Origin: Brooklawnia sp032229645
GTDB lineage: Bacteria > Actinomycetota > Actinomycetes > Propionibacteriales > Propionibacteriaceae
DNA length: 64,000 bases
Reading direction: 5' to 3'
Assembly: GCA_963722295.1 (NCBI GenBank)
Contig: CAVRLB010000001.1
Location: forward strand, 992,001 to 1,056,000
Shown here: positions 53,574 through 63,427 of the stretch, in pieces
Layout: every line of letters starts with the position of its first letter
How positions within the stretch are numbered: the first letter of the stretch is position 1
The notes under the pieces: model-generated
What the model was told of the DNA's origin: nothing
What the model saw: only the letters and a program-made list of their open reading frames with translations
Databases searched by the model: none
Position numbers and translations under genes: made by a program

Positions 53574-54032
53574 GTGACCTACTACGCCGACGGCACATTG
53601 TTGCAACGTCCGGGCTTGCTCGAATGGCAGAAGAACCACCGCGACGCCTTCGGTGTCGTCAGCACGCTGGGTGAGGCACGCCGACGCAGATCGTGGCGGA
53701 CCTTCGGCTGGCTCGAGCCCGGCAACGACTACCGCACCGGGGCCTGCCCGCCCGAGTTCCTCCGGGTTCTGGAGGCAGCCGCCGATCACCCCGTCAATCG
53801 GACCAGAGGAATCCACCGTTGCCAACTCTGCCCGACGAGCACCCACGACATCATGGCACCGGCCCCGAGCTACCCGACCACGACCGGGAGACTACTGCAC
53901 CTCGGTTCGGCCTCGCTCGAGGTACGCGACGCCAACGGCCAGATCTGGATCGCGCCCACCCTCGTCCTGCACTACATCGCTGAACACGGCTACCTGCCAC
54001 CCGCAGAGCTCGCGGACGCCGGCCCGGCCTGA
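53574..54032 (+). CDS. Conserved hypothetical protein with Cys pair
   Basis: This 152-residue soluble protein starts at GTG 53574 after AAGGAG. It has HRCQLCPTSTHD (Cys pair) in the middle and a C-terminal WIAPTLVLHYIAEHGYLPP. The Cys pair and His residues might bind zinc. I recognise no named family. It is divergent from the epimerase and convergent with the ABC exporter genes. Confidence 0.7.
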   Translation: MTYYADGTLLQRPGLLEWQKNHRDAFGVVSTLGEARRRRSWRTFGWLEPGNDYRTGACPPEFLRVLEAAADHPVNRTRGIHRCQLCPTSTHDIMAPAPSYPTTTGRLLHLGSASLEVRDANGQIWIAPTLVLHYIAEHGYLPPAELADAGPA

Positions 54033-54039
54033 CAAGAAC

Positions 54040-55924
54040 TCACCGATCATGCCCGCCACGCTGGCCGATGTGAACCGATCCAGCCCGGGCGTCCCTCTCG
54101 GCGGTCAGCCGCCAGCCGGCCGCCTGCTCGCGGCTGTGCCAGAAGTCGCGGTATCTGCCGTCAACTGCGATCAGTTCTTCATGCGTGCCGGCCTGGACGA
54201 CCGTGCCGTCGTCGTCGAATACCACGATCGCGTCCGCCGAGCGAATGGTGTCGAGCTTGTGGGCGATCACCAGCACCGTCGAGCGCCGGCGCAAGGCTTC
54301 GACCGCGGCCACGACATTCGCCTCATTCTCGGGGTCCAGCGCGGAGGTCGCTTCGTCCAAGAGCACGATCTCCGAGCCCTTGAGCAGCGCGCGCGCCACC
54401 GAGACGCGCTGTCGCTCACCGCCGGACAATGCTCGTCCGCCCTCACCGACCAGGGAGTTCCAGCCGTCAGGCAGCCGGTCGACGATCTCGCTCACCCCGG
54501 CCAAATCGGCGGCCCGCTGCACCTGTTCATCGGGAGCAGATGGATTGCCGACCAGCACGTTCGCACGCAGCGTGTCGTCGAAGAGGTAGACGTCTTGGAA
54601 GACCATCGACAGCTGGCCCATCAGCTGTTCGACCGGCTGATCCCGCACATCTACTCCTCCGACCCTCACAGTGCCAGAATCTATGTCGTAGAAGCGCGCG
54701 ACCAGGCGGGCGATGGTCGTCTTACCCGAGCCGGACGGCCCGACAAGCGCAGTCATCGTGCGGGCGGGCACTTCCAGCGAGACATCATCGAGCACCCGGA
54801 CTTCCGGCAGATAGCCGAAACTCACGTGATCGAGTTCGATCTGGCCGGGCTCACTCAACGTCACAGGGTCAGCAGCGCCGCTCAGTACCGGGGCACCCAA
54901 GAGCCGATCTGCGGTGGCAACGTTTGGTCGTTGAGCCTCGATCCCGAGCCGCTGTTCCCCGATCTCGGCGAGAATCTGGTTGGCTCGCAACGCGATGCCG
55001 ATGAATGCGAAGGCCTCGAGTGGCGCCAACTCACCGCTGATAGCGAACCCCGCCGCGAGCATGATCAGCCCGATCACCACGATCTGAGTGACCACACCGT
55101 TCAACAGATTTCCCAGCAACGAGTACCACAAGTCCCGGCGCGAGGCCCTGGATTCTTCGGCGAGGGCTTCTTCCAGCGGCAGATCGTCGTCGGCACGGCC
55201 GGCCGAGCGCAATGCCGGCTGATTCGAGGCGAACTCGACGATCCGCATCGACAGCTCCTTGCGCGACGGCTCCACCTGCGCCATGCCGACTCCGGCCACC
55301 TTGGCCGACGCCCACATGATCAGTGCGAAAACAGGTACGGCGATCGTCAATGCGAGCCCGAGCTTCCGGCTTCCAAATCCAGGTTCCGGCAAGCAGCACC
55401 AGCCCGGACGCGGTGCCGACATAGATCGGATAGATCATGTGCGCCACGGCTCCGGCCAGCCCGAGGATTCCGTCGCTGACGAGCCTGGACGAGGTCGCCG
55501 CGAATCCCTGCTTGAACCAGCCCAGCGGCAACCTGGCCACGTGGTCGCCGATCACCTGATGCAGCCTGGTGATCATGTCCATCGCAGCATCGAAGTTCTT
55601 CACCACCTGGAAATAGCTGATGATGAAGTTGACGACGGCGAGCACCGCCAGCACGATCAGCCAACCACCGATGCCCAGCCCCCAGGAGGGTTCCCCCGAG
55701 GCAAGAGCGGTGGACGCAGGCAGCAGCGCCAACAATGCCGCGCCCTGGATGACCCCGACCACAATCGCCAGCCCCAGGCTGAGGTTGAAGAGTCGCCGGC
55801 CCTCCGGGGTCATCAGGTGCTTGAAGTTCTCGATCATGCCCGGCGTGCGTCCGGTCTTGGTCACCCCTGCGTGCGTGGACGCGCCCGATTTCCGCGTGTT
55901 CTCGACAGCTTCGGCGGCGCTCAT
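54040..55924 (-). pseudogene. ABC exporter subunit (IrtB/YbtQ-like) with a +1 frameshift
   Basis: The start ATG 55924 overlaps the upstream partner's stop (ATGA). The first frame encodes about 185 residues of a type IV ABC transmembrane domain up to LLAGTWIWKP. The remainder, from KLGLALTIAVPVF through Walker A GPSGSGKTT, LSGGERQ and VLLDEATSALD, is in another frame. One extra G in the CCGG at 55366-55369 explains the shift exactly: deleting it gives one intact protein of about 627 residues. It is either a real null mutation or an assembly error. Context (iron box, adjacent exporter) suggests siderophore transport. Confidence 0.85.
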
Positions 55925-57747
55925 GCGCGGGCCTCCTTTGCCTGGTAATTGGCTTCATGACCGCGCCACAATGCTGCGTAATGGGGTTCGTCGGCAAGTT
56001 CTGCATGGGTTCCGTGCGCGACGATCCGGCCGCGTTCCATCACCGCTATCTGGTCGACCCCGACAATCGAGGCAGGCCGGTGCGCGATGACCAACACGGT
56101 GCGCCCCTGTGCAAGCTTGGTCAACGCCACCTGAATCTCCGCCTCCGATTCCGGATCGGTGAAGGCAGTGGCTTCGTCCAGAATCAGGACCGGCGCATCG
56201 GTGAGCAACGCCCGCGCGATCGCGATGCGCTGCTTCTGCCCGCCGGACAGGTCGGTATCCGATCCGACGATCGTGTCATAGCCCTTGTCCAGTGCCTCGA
56301 TCTCGTCGGCGACCTGGGCCGCCCGAGCTGCCCGGCGAATCTGCTCATCGGTGGCGTCCGGCCTCGCCAGCGCAATATTGTCGCGAATCGAGATTCGCAT
56401 CAGCTGCGGATCCTGCAAGACGAACGCCACCTTGGCGTATAACTGTTCGCTGCTGATCTGTCGCAGGTCGGCCCCACCGAGGGTGATGCATCCGGAATCA
56501 GGATCCTGGAAGCGGGCCACCATCGTGGCCAGCGTCGATTTGCCAGAACCAGATGGTCCGATGAGCGCGGTCACGGTACCCGGTGCCAGCGTCAAGGTGA
56601 CGTCGTCGGCGGCCACCGTGTCTCCGTAGGAATAGCTGACGTGCTCGAAATGCACTTCGTCGCTCGCAGGAGATTGCGGATCTGCCGGCTCAGCGAGAGT
56701 GGGAATGCTGATCAGGTCCTGGATGCGTTTGGCCGAGGCTCCTGCCCGTTGATAGGCCCACCCGGTGTTCCCGATGGTTTGGATGGCAGCAGGTACCACC
56801 AATGCGATGAGGGTGGTGGCGAGCACATCGGCCGCGCTCACCCAGCCGGCATTCACCAGGGCTGTGCCGCCACCCAGATTCACCGCCAACAAGACGGGTA
56901 CCGAGACGAACCCGACCGCCCATGAATTCGACTTGATCATCGGCCCATTCCAGGCATCCCAAAAATCCCCGAACTCCTTCGCAGCTTCGGCATAGCGCCC
57001 ATGTGCGCGCCCCACGATGCCGAATGCCTTGACGACGGTGATGCCCGAAACAAACTCGATCATGCGGGACGAAACCTTGGCCAGCCTTGCCTCCATCTCC
57101 GCGGTTTTCACCGGCATGTCGCGCATGCACCAGGCGTAGATGCCTGCATATATCGGCAAAGTGGCAAGCGAAAGCAGACCCAACCGCCAGTCGACGATGA
57201 AGGCGTAGGAGACCAGCCCGATGGGCATGAAGATCGCCGAGGCGGTCTCCACGGGCGCATGTGCAATCAACGCATGTAGGGCAAGCAGGTCGTCTTGGAC
57301 GGCCTTGCGGATTCTGCCCGAGGTCGTGGCACTGAACCACGACAGCGGTGCGTGGGCCAGGCTGGAGATCATCTGCGCGCGGAGATGAGCGGCCAGCTTG
57401 ATGTCGCAGAAATGTGTCACGGCGAGTGCTACGAAGTAGATCACCAACCGGGCAACGAACGCCCCGATGAGGAAGTTCACCACAGCCCAAACCTGGCCGG
57501 AATCAGGATTCACGCCTTGGCTGTGAGCGGCGATCAGAATCTCCCCCAGCCGCACCAATGCGACATAAGGTGCCACCGCGATGAGCCCCGATATCGCGCC
57601 GAGGATGCGGCCCACCCACATGCGGGTCCTCACCGGAGCGAGCATCTGACTCAATGCGGCCTTGTCAATCGCCTGTTTTTCGGCCGCCGCCGCAGTCAGT
57701 TCGTCGAGCACGGACGCGACGTCCGGTGCGTTTGCCTGGGTTGTCAT
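55921..57747 (-). CDS. ABC exporter-type transporter subunit (IrtA/YbtP-like)
   Basis: This 608-residue fused membrane-ATPase protein starts at ATG 57747, preceded by GAGAGGAAG. It has six transmembrane helices (residues 45-340), Walker A GPSGSGKST near residue 405, LSGGQKQR and LILDEATAF. With the next gene it would form a heterodimer. Exporter-fold heterodimers controlled by iron (IrtAB, YbtPQ) import ferric siderophores despite their fold. The iron box 94 bp upstream supports this role. Confidence 0.9.
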   Translation of the reverse strand: MTTQANAPDVASVLDELTAAAAEKQAIDKAALSQMLAPVRTRMWVGRILGAISGLIAVAPYVALVRLGEILIAAHSQGVNPDSGQVWAVVNFLIGAFVARLVIYFVALAVTHFCDIKLAAHLRAQMISSLAHAPLSWFSATTSGRIRKAVQDDLLALHALIAHAPVETASAIFMPIGLVSYAFIVDWRLGLLSLATLPIYAGIYAWCMRDMPVKTAEMEARLAKVSSRMIEFVSGITVVKAFGIVGRAHGRYAEAAKEFGDFWDAWNGPMIKSNSWAVGFVSVPVLLAVNLGGGTALVNAGWVSAADVLATTLIALVVPAAIQTIGNTGWAYQRAGASAKRIQDLISIPTLAEPADPQSPASDEVHFEHVSYSYGDTVAADDVTLTLAPGTVTALIGPSGSGKSTLATMVARFQDPDSGCITLGGADLRQISSEQLYAKVAFVLQDPQLMRISIRDNIALARPDATDEQIRRAARAAQVADEIEALDKGYDTIVGSDTDLSGGQKQRIAIARALLTDAPVLILDEATAFTDPESEAEIQVALTKLAQGRTVLVIAHRPASIVGVDQIAVMERGRIVAHGTHAELADEPHYAALWRGHEANYQAKEARA

Positions 57748-57840
57748 CTGACTTCCTCTCGGGAGGATTCGAAGCGGCGATCGGCGTTTGAGATCTGGCA
57801 TCCCTGCGTGACCTGGAAGGTGAGCGCGTTCCCACTCCGC

Positions 57841-57859
57841 TTAGGTAAGGCATGCCTAA
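57841..57859. promoter_or_regulatory. DtxR/IdeR iron box 2
   Basis: TTAGGTAAGGCATGCCTAA has perfect TTAGG/CCTAA arms and fits the DtxR operator. It lies between the divergent ABC transporter (start 57747) and cobD (start 57926), so it could affect both. The ABC operon is the likelier target. Confidence 0.87.
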
Positions 57860-57925
57860 TGCACAATAGCCTCAGTGGTTCGTGGCCGATACGCCGGGGT
57901 CCCGCTTGTTCACGGATCCGGCAGA

Positions 57926-58957
57926 ATGGCGTCCGTGAATCGTGCGCTAGGTCTTGCCGCCGGAACCGCTGCGGACGCCGTCTTCGGCGACCCGAGGCGC
58001 CATCATCCGGTGGCCTGGTTCGGCAGCTGGGTCGGCTGGCTCGAGAAGCGCGTCTATCAAGATTCGATTGGCCGAGGGGCGCTCTTCGCCGCCACCGCAC
58101 TCGCCCCGGTGGCGGCGATCGCTATCGCCGCCGAGCGACTCACCCGCAATCAGCCCGTGGCGCGCGCTGCGCTGACCGCAACGGCCACCTGGGCGGTGCT
58201 CGGCGGGCGCAGTCTCGCTTCTGAGGGTAAGCAGATGGCCGACGAACTCGAGGACAATGACATTCCCGCCGCCCGCGAGCGCCTCACGCATCTATGCAGC
58301 CGCAATCCCGAAAACCTGGATGCCGCAGAGTTGGCCCGCGGCACGGTCGAATCACTCGCCGAGAACACCTCTGACGCCGTCGTCTGTTCGCTCTTCTGGG
58401 GGGCCGTCGCCGGCATTCCCGGCCTGCTGCTGCATCGCGGCATCAACACCCTGGACGCGATGGTCGGCTACCGCGATCCCCGCTACGAGCGCTTCGGAAA
58501 GGTCTCGGCCAAGCTGGACGACGCCGTCGCCTTCATCCCGGCCCGGCTGTCGGGCGTGATCTCCGCCGCTCTGGCAGCGACCATCGGCGGCAGCCCGACG
58601 AACGCATGGCGGGTCATGATGCGCGACGCCCGCAATCACCCCAGCCCCAACGGCGGCTGGTGCGAGGCCGCCTGGGCAGGGGCTCTCGACACTCATCTGG
58701 GTGGGGCGTCCGACTATCACGGGCACCTCGAACAGCGCCCGCAACTCGGCGATCCGGACGCGCCGGCCCCCGACGTGCGGACGATCAGGCGAGCGTCCAG
58801 GCTCGTCGGTGCCGTAACCGCCGCATCTGCCGGGCTCGCGGCAGCAGGATCGGTGGTTGTGGGTGCCGTCAATTGGCAACCGCGACGGATGGTAGCTCAG
58901 CTATCGCCGAGCAGCAGGCCTTCGGCTCGCTGGTTCCAGCTGACCAACTTCCAATAG
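57926..58957 (+). CDS. cobD: Adenosylcobinamide-phosphate synthase CobD/CbiB
   Basis: This integral membrane enzyme attaches aminopropanol to adenosylcobyric acid in cobalamin synthesis. It is 343 residues from ATG 57926, with family blocks DAVFGDPRRHHPVAWFGSWV, SLAENTSDAVV and RDARNHPSPNGGWCEAAWAG. The other cob genes are not in the window. Its last 20 codons overlap the 3' end of the convergent phosphatase gene. GTG 57935 is an alternative start. Confidence 0.93.
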   Translation: MASVNRALGLAAGTAADAVFGDPRRHHPVAWFGSWVGWLEKRVYQDSIGRGALFAATALAPVAAIAIAAERLTRNQPVARAALTATATWAVLGGRSLASEGKQMADELEDNDIPAARERLTHLCSRNPENLDAAELARGTVESLAENTSDAVVCSLFWGAVAGIPGLLLHRGINTLDAMVGYRDPRYERFGKVSAKLDDAVAFIPARLSGVISAALAATIGGSPTNAWRVMMRDARNHPSPNGGWCEAAWAGALDTHLGGASDYHGHLEQRPQLGDPDAPAPDVRTIRRASRLVGAVTAASAGLAAAGSVVVGAVNWQPRRMVAQLSPSSRPSARWFQLTNFQ

Positions 58958-59535
58958 CCCTCATCGCGGGCACCGAGCATCGTCCAACCGCAATTCGACA
59001 TGCTCGCCAGGCTGGTGGAGGTCGGATAGTCCCAGCCCAGCACGCCGGCGGTACCCATCCTGATCGCCAGCCCATGACTGGCGACGACCACGGTCTGGCC
59101 CTGATGCCTGGATGCAATCTCGCGCAGCGCCACGGCCATCCGCACGGCCACTTCGCTCGCCGTCTCTCCCGTCTCGGAGCGGCGGGCATCACGACCTTCG
59201 GCCAGGGCTCGGGTGAATTCCGGATTGTCCCGGTAGATTTCCTCGGCCAGCAGCCCTTCCCATGAACCGACATTGATCTCCATCAGCCGGTCATCGGTCG
59301 CGATGGGCAGCTCGATCCTGCGCGCCAGTGCCTGAGCGGTGACGTGGGCCCGCTGTAGCGGGGAGGCATAGATAGCGTCAACGGGCAGTTTTGACAGACC
59401 GACCGCAGCCATCTCGGCCTGTGCGAGACCGACGTTGTTCAACGGCGCATCGAGCTGCCCCTGAAATCGGCTCTCCACGTTGAAGGTGGTCTGGCCGTGC
59501 CGCCACAAGATGATCTGGGTGTGCCCAGGACTCAC
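58897..59535 (-). CDS. Histidine phosphatase family protein (phosphoglycerate mutase-like)
   Basis: This 212-residue protein has the catalytic LWRHGQT (phospho-His), ASPLQRA, the acidic MEINVGSWEG and the second His in VVASHGLA. It starts within the rsfS stop (ATGA overlap). In actinobacteria this gene regularly follows nadD-rsfS. The substrate is unknown. CobC-type alpha-ribazole phosphatase is possible but not shown. Confidence 0.9.
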   Translation of the reverse strand: MSPGHTQIILWRHGQTTFNVESRFQGQLDAPLNNVGLAQAEMAAVGLSKLPVDAIYASPLQRAHVTAQALARRIELPIATDDRLMEINVGSWEGLLAEEIYRDNPEFTRALAEGRDARRSETGETASEVAVRMAVALREIASRHQGQTVVVASHGLAIRMGTAGVLGWDYPTSTSLASMSNCGWTMLGARDEGYWKLVSWNQRAEGLLLGDS

Positions 59536-59933
59536 TGCTCGTCGCCGTCCCCGGCCGGTTCGCTATCGTCGTCGGGAAGTCCCAGTTCGATGATCGGGCA
59601 GTCCTTCCAGAGCCGCTCCAGCGCGTAGAGTTCGCGCTCCTCGTCGTGCTGAACATGCACCACCAGATCGCCGTAATCGAGCAGCACCCAGCGGTTCTCC
59701 CGGCCACCCTCCCTGCGCAGCGGACGAAGCTTCTCCACCTCGATCAGCTTCTCCTCGATGGCATCGACGATCGCGCCCACCAGCCGCTCGTTGTTCGCGC
59801 TGACGATCAGGAAGATGTCGGCGATGGCAAGGGGCTCCGACACGTCGAACGCGACAATCTGCTTGCCCTTCTTGTCGTCCGCGGCCTTGGCGGCGAGCCG
59901 GGCGATCCTGGTGGCTTCTTCGGTAGCGCTCAC
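59532..59933 (-). CDS. rsfS: Ribosomal silencing factor RsfS
   Basis: RsfS binds ribosomal protein L14 and blocks subunit joining in starved cells. The 133-residue protein shows VAFDVSEPLAIADIFLIVSA, ANNERLVGAIVDAIEEKL and WVLLDYGDLVVHVQHDEERE, all typical. It sits between nadD and the phosphatase gene, the standard order. Confidence 0.95.
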   Translation of the reverse strand: MSATEEATRIARLAAKAADDKKGKQIVAFDVSEPLAIADIFLIVSANNERLVGAIVDAIEEKLIEVEKLRPLRREGGRENRWVLLDYGDLVVHVQHDEERELYALERLWKDCPIIELGLPDDDSEPAGDGDEQ

Positions 59934-59974
59934 ATCACATCCAAACTGATCTTCTGAAGATCTCGAGGTTCGGT

Positions 59975-60682
59975 TTACCAGTCGACAATATCCGCCTCAA
60001 GCGTCTCCCCCGCATTCGCCGGGGTGTAAAGACCGCGTTTCGCGACATATTGGACGACGCCGTCGGGCACCAGGTACCACAGCGGCAATCCTTCTCGAAC
60101 CCTGTTGCGGCACTCGGTTGAGCTGATCGCCAGCGCCGGCACCTCGAGCCGAGTGACCTTCTCGGCCGGCAGATGGCTGATATCGCGAGCCTTCAGGTCG
60201 ACCCCCGGACGCGACACTCCGACGAAGCTCGCCAGATCGAAGAGTTCGTCGGCTCCGCGCCAGGTGAGGATCGAGCCGAGTGCGTCCGCCCCGGTGATGA
60301 AGGTCAGATCGACATCTTCGCCTCGCTCACCACGCAAGTCCTTGAGGGTGTCAACCGTATACGTATTGCCGGCCCGGTCGATATCGACCCGCGACACCGA
60401 AAACCGCGGATTGGACGCCGTGGCGATCACCGTCATCAGGTAGCGATCCTCGCGGTTACTGACCTTGCGTCCGGCCTTCTGCCACGGCGTACCGGTGGGT
60501 ACGAAGACCACCTCCTGCAAGCCGAAGCGAGCCGCGACCTCGCTTGCCGCCACCAAGTGGCCGTGATGGATGGGATCGAAAGTGCCACCCATCACGCCCA
60601 GGCGGTACCGATGTTTACCATCGCGAATGCGAGCGAGCCCCAGGTCGATTGACTCGTGGGCCTGTTCACCGACGTCGGTCAT
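59975..60682 (-). CDS. nadD: Nicotinate-nucleotide adenylyltransferase NadD
   Basis: NadD adenylates nicotinate mononucleotide in NAD synthesis. From ATG 60682 it is 235 residues. It contains the nucleotidyltransferase motif MGGTFDPIHHGHLVAA and the C-terminal ISSTECRNRV. A GTG at 60703 is an alternative start. The frame further upstream overlaps thiY and is not used. It begins just after thiY on the same strand, so read-through from the thiamin operon is possible. Confidence 0.94.
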   Translation of the reverse strand: MTDVGEQAHESIDLGLARIRDGKHRYRLGVMGGTFDPIHHGHLVAASEVAARFGLQEVVFVPTGTPWQKAGRKVSNREDRYLMTVIATASNPRFSVSRVDIDRAGNTYTVDTLKDLRGERGEDVDLTFITGADALGSILTWRGADELFDLASFVGVSRPGVDLKARDISHLPAEKVTRLEVPALAISSTECRNRVREGLPLWYLVPDGVVQYVAKRGLYTPANAGETLEADIVDW

Positions 60683-60707
60683 GGGCAGCACAATACTGGT
60701 CACACGC

Positions 60708-61727
60708 TCACGGTAGGTAGTCGTTGGTGGTGACCTGTGCGCCGTCGACCTGGCCTTCGAGCAGACCGTTGTCGAACATCCAGGACGCATAGGTCGCCCA
60801 GTCGGCGGCCGACTGCTTGCCGAAGTCCTCGGCGGGGAGCAGCGCCAGCGTCGCCTCGACCATCGCAGCCAGTACCTGCGGCTCGTAAGAGCCCTCGGTC
60901 TGCGGGGTCAACGCGTCGATCGCCACGTGAGAATCTGCCACCGCCGCAGCTTGACCGGCGGCGGTGCCGGCAAGAAATGCCTTGACGCGCTCGACATAGT
61001 CAGCGTCGGTTTCAAGCCGCTTCGGATTGGCGATGATGACCAGTTCCGAATAGTCGGGGACGCCCAATTCGGTGGCCGGCAGGACGACGACATCGGTCTG
61101 GGCAGCCAGTTCGACACCCTCGATATTGCGGAAGGCGCCGAAGATGGCGTCCACCTGATCAGTGAGCAACGCCTGATTGAGGCTCTGCTGAACGTTGGGC
61201 AGTTCGATGCTGTCCGGGTTGACTCCTGCCTTGCGGGCAATGAAATCGATCGTCGGCTCCTGGGAGGCCAGCCCCGACAGTCCGATGGTCTTACCCGCGA
61301 GATCGCTCGCGCCGGCGATGCCCGAGCCGGCCTTGGTCACCAGCGAGGTCAGCGAGGTGGGGATGAGGGCTGCCACCGAGACCACGTCCAGCCCGGATTC
61401 GACTGCGATCAGCGTGTCCGGCTCGTACGAGATGGCCAGGTCGACACGTCCGAGCGAGACCTCGCGGGCGGCGTCAGCGGTATTCGATGGGGTGGTGAAA
61501 CTGACCTGAATGCCGGCATCTTGGTAGGCGCCGATCTGCTGGGCCGCATAGAGGGCCGCATGATCGGGATTGGGTGCCCAGTCGAGCAGCACGCTGACAT
61601 CGTCTGCCGCACCGCCGGCCCCGGAGGCCGATGCGTCGGGCCGGCTTGCGGACGATCCGCAGGAGCTCAGCGTCAGGCAGGCTGCGACACCCAGCGCGAT
61701 CGAGGTGAGTAGCCGTGGAGTCTTCAT
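60708..61727 (-). CDS. thiY: Pyrimidine-precursor-binding lipoprotein ThiY
   Basis: This NMT1/THI5-family lipoprotein binds a thiamin pyrimidine breakdown product (formylaminopyrimidine type). From ATG 61727 it has a lipobox (LTLSSC) and then VLLDWAPNPDHAALYAAQQI, the family's ligand strand. It is 339 residues long. It is third in the riboswitch-led operon thiZ-thiX-thiY. The open frame upstream of 61727 runs through a small tandem repeat and is unlikely to be translated. Confidence 0.9.
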   Translation of the reverse strand: MKTPRLLTSIALGVAACLTLSSCGSSASRPDASASGAGGAADDVSVLLDWAPNPDHAALYAAQQIGAYQDAGIQVSFTTPSNTADAAREVSLGRVDLAISYEPDTLIAVESGLDVVSVAALIPTSLTSLVTKAGSGIAGASDLAGKTIGLSGLASQEPTIDFIARKAGVNPDSIELPNVQQSLNQALLTDQVDAIFGAFRNIEGVELAAQTDVVVLPATELGVPDYSELVIIANPKRLETDADYVERVKAFLAGTAAGQAAAVADSHVAIDALTPQTEGSYEPQVLAAMVEATLALLPAEDFGKQSAADWATYASWMFDNGLLEGQVDGAQVTTNDYLP

Positions 61728-61746
61728 GGGGTGTTCTCTCTTCTTG

Positions 61747-61782
61747 GTAGGGAATGGCTTCTTCGTAGGGAATGGCTTCATC
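61747..61782. repeat. 18-bp tandem duplication in the thiX-thiY gap
   Basis: Two adjacent copies of GTAGGGAATGGCTTCTTC match at 17 of 18 bases. They lie 20 bp upstream of thiY between the genes. This looks like replication slippage. It lengthens the gap and could slightly alter coupling. Confidence 0.8.
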
Positions 61783-61809
61783 GGATGCCTTCGGCCCGGT
61801 GGCCGAACG

Positions 61810-62589
61810 TCAGGAAGTGCCGTCGCTTTCGCTGGGTTTGTTCCAGGGGCAGACCCAGCGTTCCAACCCGGTCACGGCGGCCAGTAACGCGGCCGACATG
61901 ATCGTGAGGACGACGACCTGCGCGAAAACGAAATCGGTCTGCATACGTGGGATGGCCTGCAGCATCAGGTAGCCGATGCCGTTGGTCGAACCCGTGTACT
62001 CGGCGAAGACTGCTGCGACGGGCGCGAAGGTCACCGAGACCCGCAGTCCGGCGAAGCCGCGCGGCGCAGCGAAAGGCAGGCGCACCCGCCAGAAGAGTTC
62101 GTGCCGTGAGGCGTGCAGACTGCGAAGGGTATCGATCAGCCGGGCGTCCACAGCACGTATCCCGGCCAGCAGATTGAGTGCGACCGGGAAGAAGCAGAGC
62201 AGCGCGACCACGATGACCTTGGCAGCCATGCCGTAGCCCAAGGCGATGGTGAGCAGCGGGCCGATGACGATGATCGGGATCGCCTGCGAAGCGATCAGCA
62301 GGGGTGTCATGGCCGATCCGATGACCGGCAGATAGCCGGAAACGATGACGACGATCACCGCCACCGCGACGCCCAGCACAATGCCGGCGAGCGTTTCGCC
62401 CAGCGTCAGCCAGGTGGCCGAGCCGAGCCTGGTCGGCCAGGTCGTGATCAACGAGTCCAGCACCGCCCGCGGAGAAGGAATGACGTAATCGGGAATCGCG
62501 CCACTGGCGGTCACGCCGATCCAGATTGCCAGCACCAGCAGGACCGTGACCGTCGGCGGCAGGATCTTGCGCCGCAGGTAGGAATTCAT
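61810..62589 (-). CDS. thiX: Thiamin-precursor ABC permease ThiX
   Basis: This 259-residue permease of the SsuC/TauC/ThiX type has about six helices and the coupling motif in LHASRHELFWRVRLPFAAP. Its start overlaps the thiZ stop by four bases. With ThiZ and ThiY it forms an importer for the pyrimidine that TenA processes. Confidence 0.9.
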   Translation of the reverse strand: MNSYLRRKILPPTVTVLLVLAIWIGVTASGAIPDYVIPSPRAVLDSLITTWPTRLGSATWLTLGETLAGIVLGVAVAVIVVIVSGYLPVIGSAMTPLLIASQAIPIIVIGPLLTIALGYGMAAKVIVVALLCFFPVALNLLAGIRAVDARLIDTLRSLHASRHELFWRVRLPFAAPRGFAGLRVSVTFAPVAAVFAEYTGSTNGIGYLMLQAIPRMQTDFVFAQVVVLTIMSAALLAAVTGLERWVCPWNKPSESDGTS

Positions 62590-63425
62590 CGGTCCGCTCC
62601 CGGGATCGCATCGCGTGGACCGGTACCGCCGGGATCCGCGAACGATTGCAGGATCTCCTGCCGGGCCTTGGCGAAGGCAGGGTCACCGAGGAGCAGTTCG
62701 CGGGGCCGCTCGTCGTCGAACCAGCCGGGCCAGCTGGCCGCAGCGGTCGCCGGCTCCCCCGGTGCGACTCCTGCCAGCAGCACCACCTCCCGGGAGAGCA
62801 GCAGTGCTTCGTCCACATCGTGGGTGACCATGATCAACGTGGCGCTCGAGCGGATGATCGTACGCCGCAGCCACTGCTGGATCTCGGCACGGGTGATGGC
62901 ATCCAGCGCGCCGAGCGGCTCGTCCGCGAGCAGAATCGGCTTGTCGGCGAGCAGCGCCCGCGCCAGTGCAGCCCGCTGACGCATGCCGCCCGACAGCGCG
63001 GCAGGACGCGCGGATTCCCAATCCGACAACCCCCATTGCTGCAACGTGCCATGCGCCCGGGCCCTGGCCAGGGGGCGCCTGATACCGCGGTTGCGCAGGC
63101 TGATTGCGACATTGTCGAGCAGGTTCAGCCACGGCAGCAACGAATCGCCTTGGGGCATGATCGCACAGGACGCGAGCCTGCCGGCGGGGTCGTCGTGTCC
63201 GAGCACGCTGACCGCTCCGGTGTCCGGTTCGCGCAGCCCGGCGATGATCGAGAGCAGTGTGGATTTGCCGCAACCCGAGCGTCCGATCAAGGCAATGTGT
63301 CGGCCCTCGGGAACGGCGAGTCGCACTCGTCCCAAGACAGCGCGCTCGTCCTTCGGGTAGCGATAGCCGAGATCGTGGACGACGACCGCGGACGCTGAAG
63401 AATCGGCCGACACATCGGTGGCCAT
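62586..63425 (-). CDS. thiZ: Thiamin-precursor ABC ATPase ThiZ
   Basis: This 279-residue ATPase has Walker A GRSGCGKST, LSGGMRQRAALARAL and Walker B ILLADEP. ATG 63425 is chosen because the riboswitch's GGAGGG lies six bases upstream; ATG 63431 is too close to it. It is the first gene of the operon and is directly controlled by the TPP riboswitch. Confidence 0.92.
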   Translation of the reverse strand: MATDVSADSSASAVVVHDLGYRYPKDERAVLGRVRLAVPEGRHIALIGRSGCGKSTLLSIIAGLREPDTGAVSVLGHDDPAGRLASCAIMPQGDSLLPWLNLLDNVAISLRNRGIRRPLARARAHGTLQQWGLSDWESARPAALSGGMRQRAALARALLADKPILLADEPLGALDAITRAEIQQWLRRTIIRSSATLIMVTHDVDEALLLSREVVLLAGVAPGEPATAAASWPGWFDDERPRELLLGDPAFAKARQEILQSFADPGGTGPRDAIPGADR

Positions 63426-63427
63426 CG

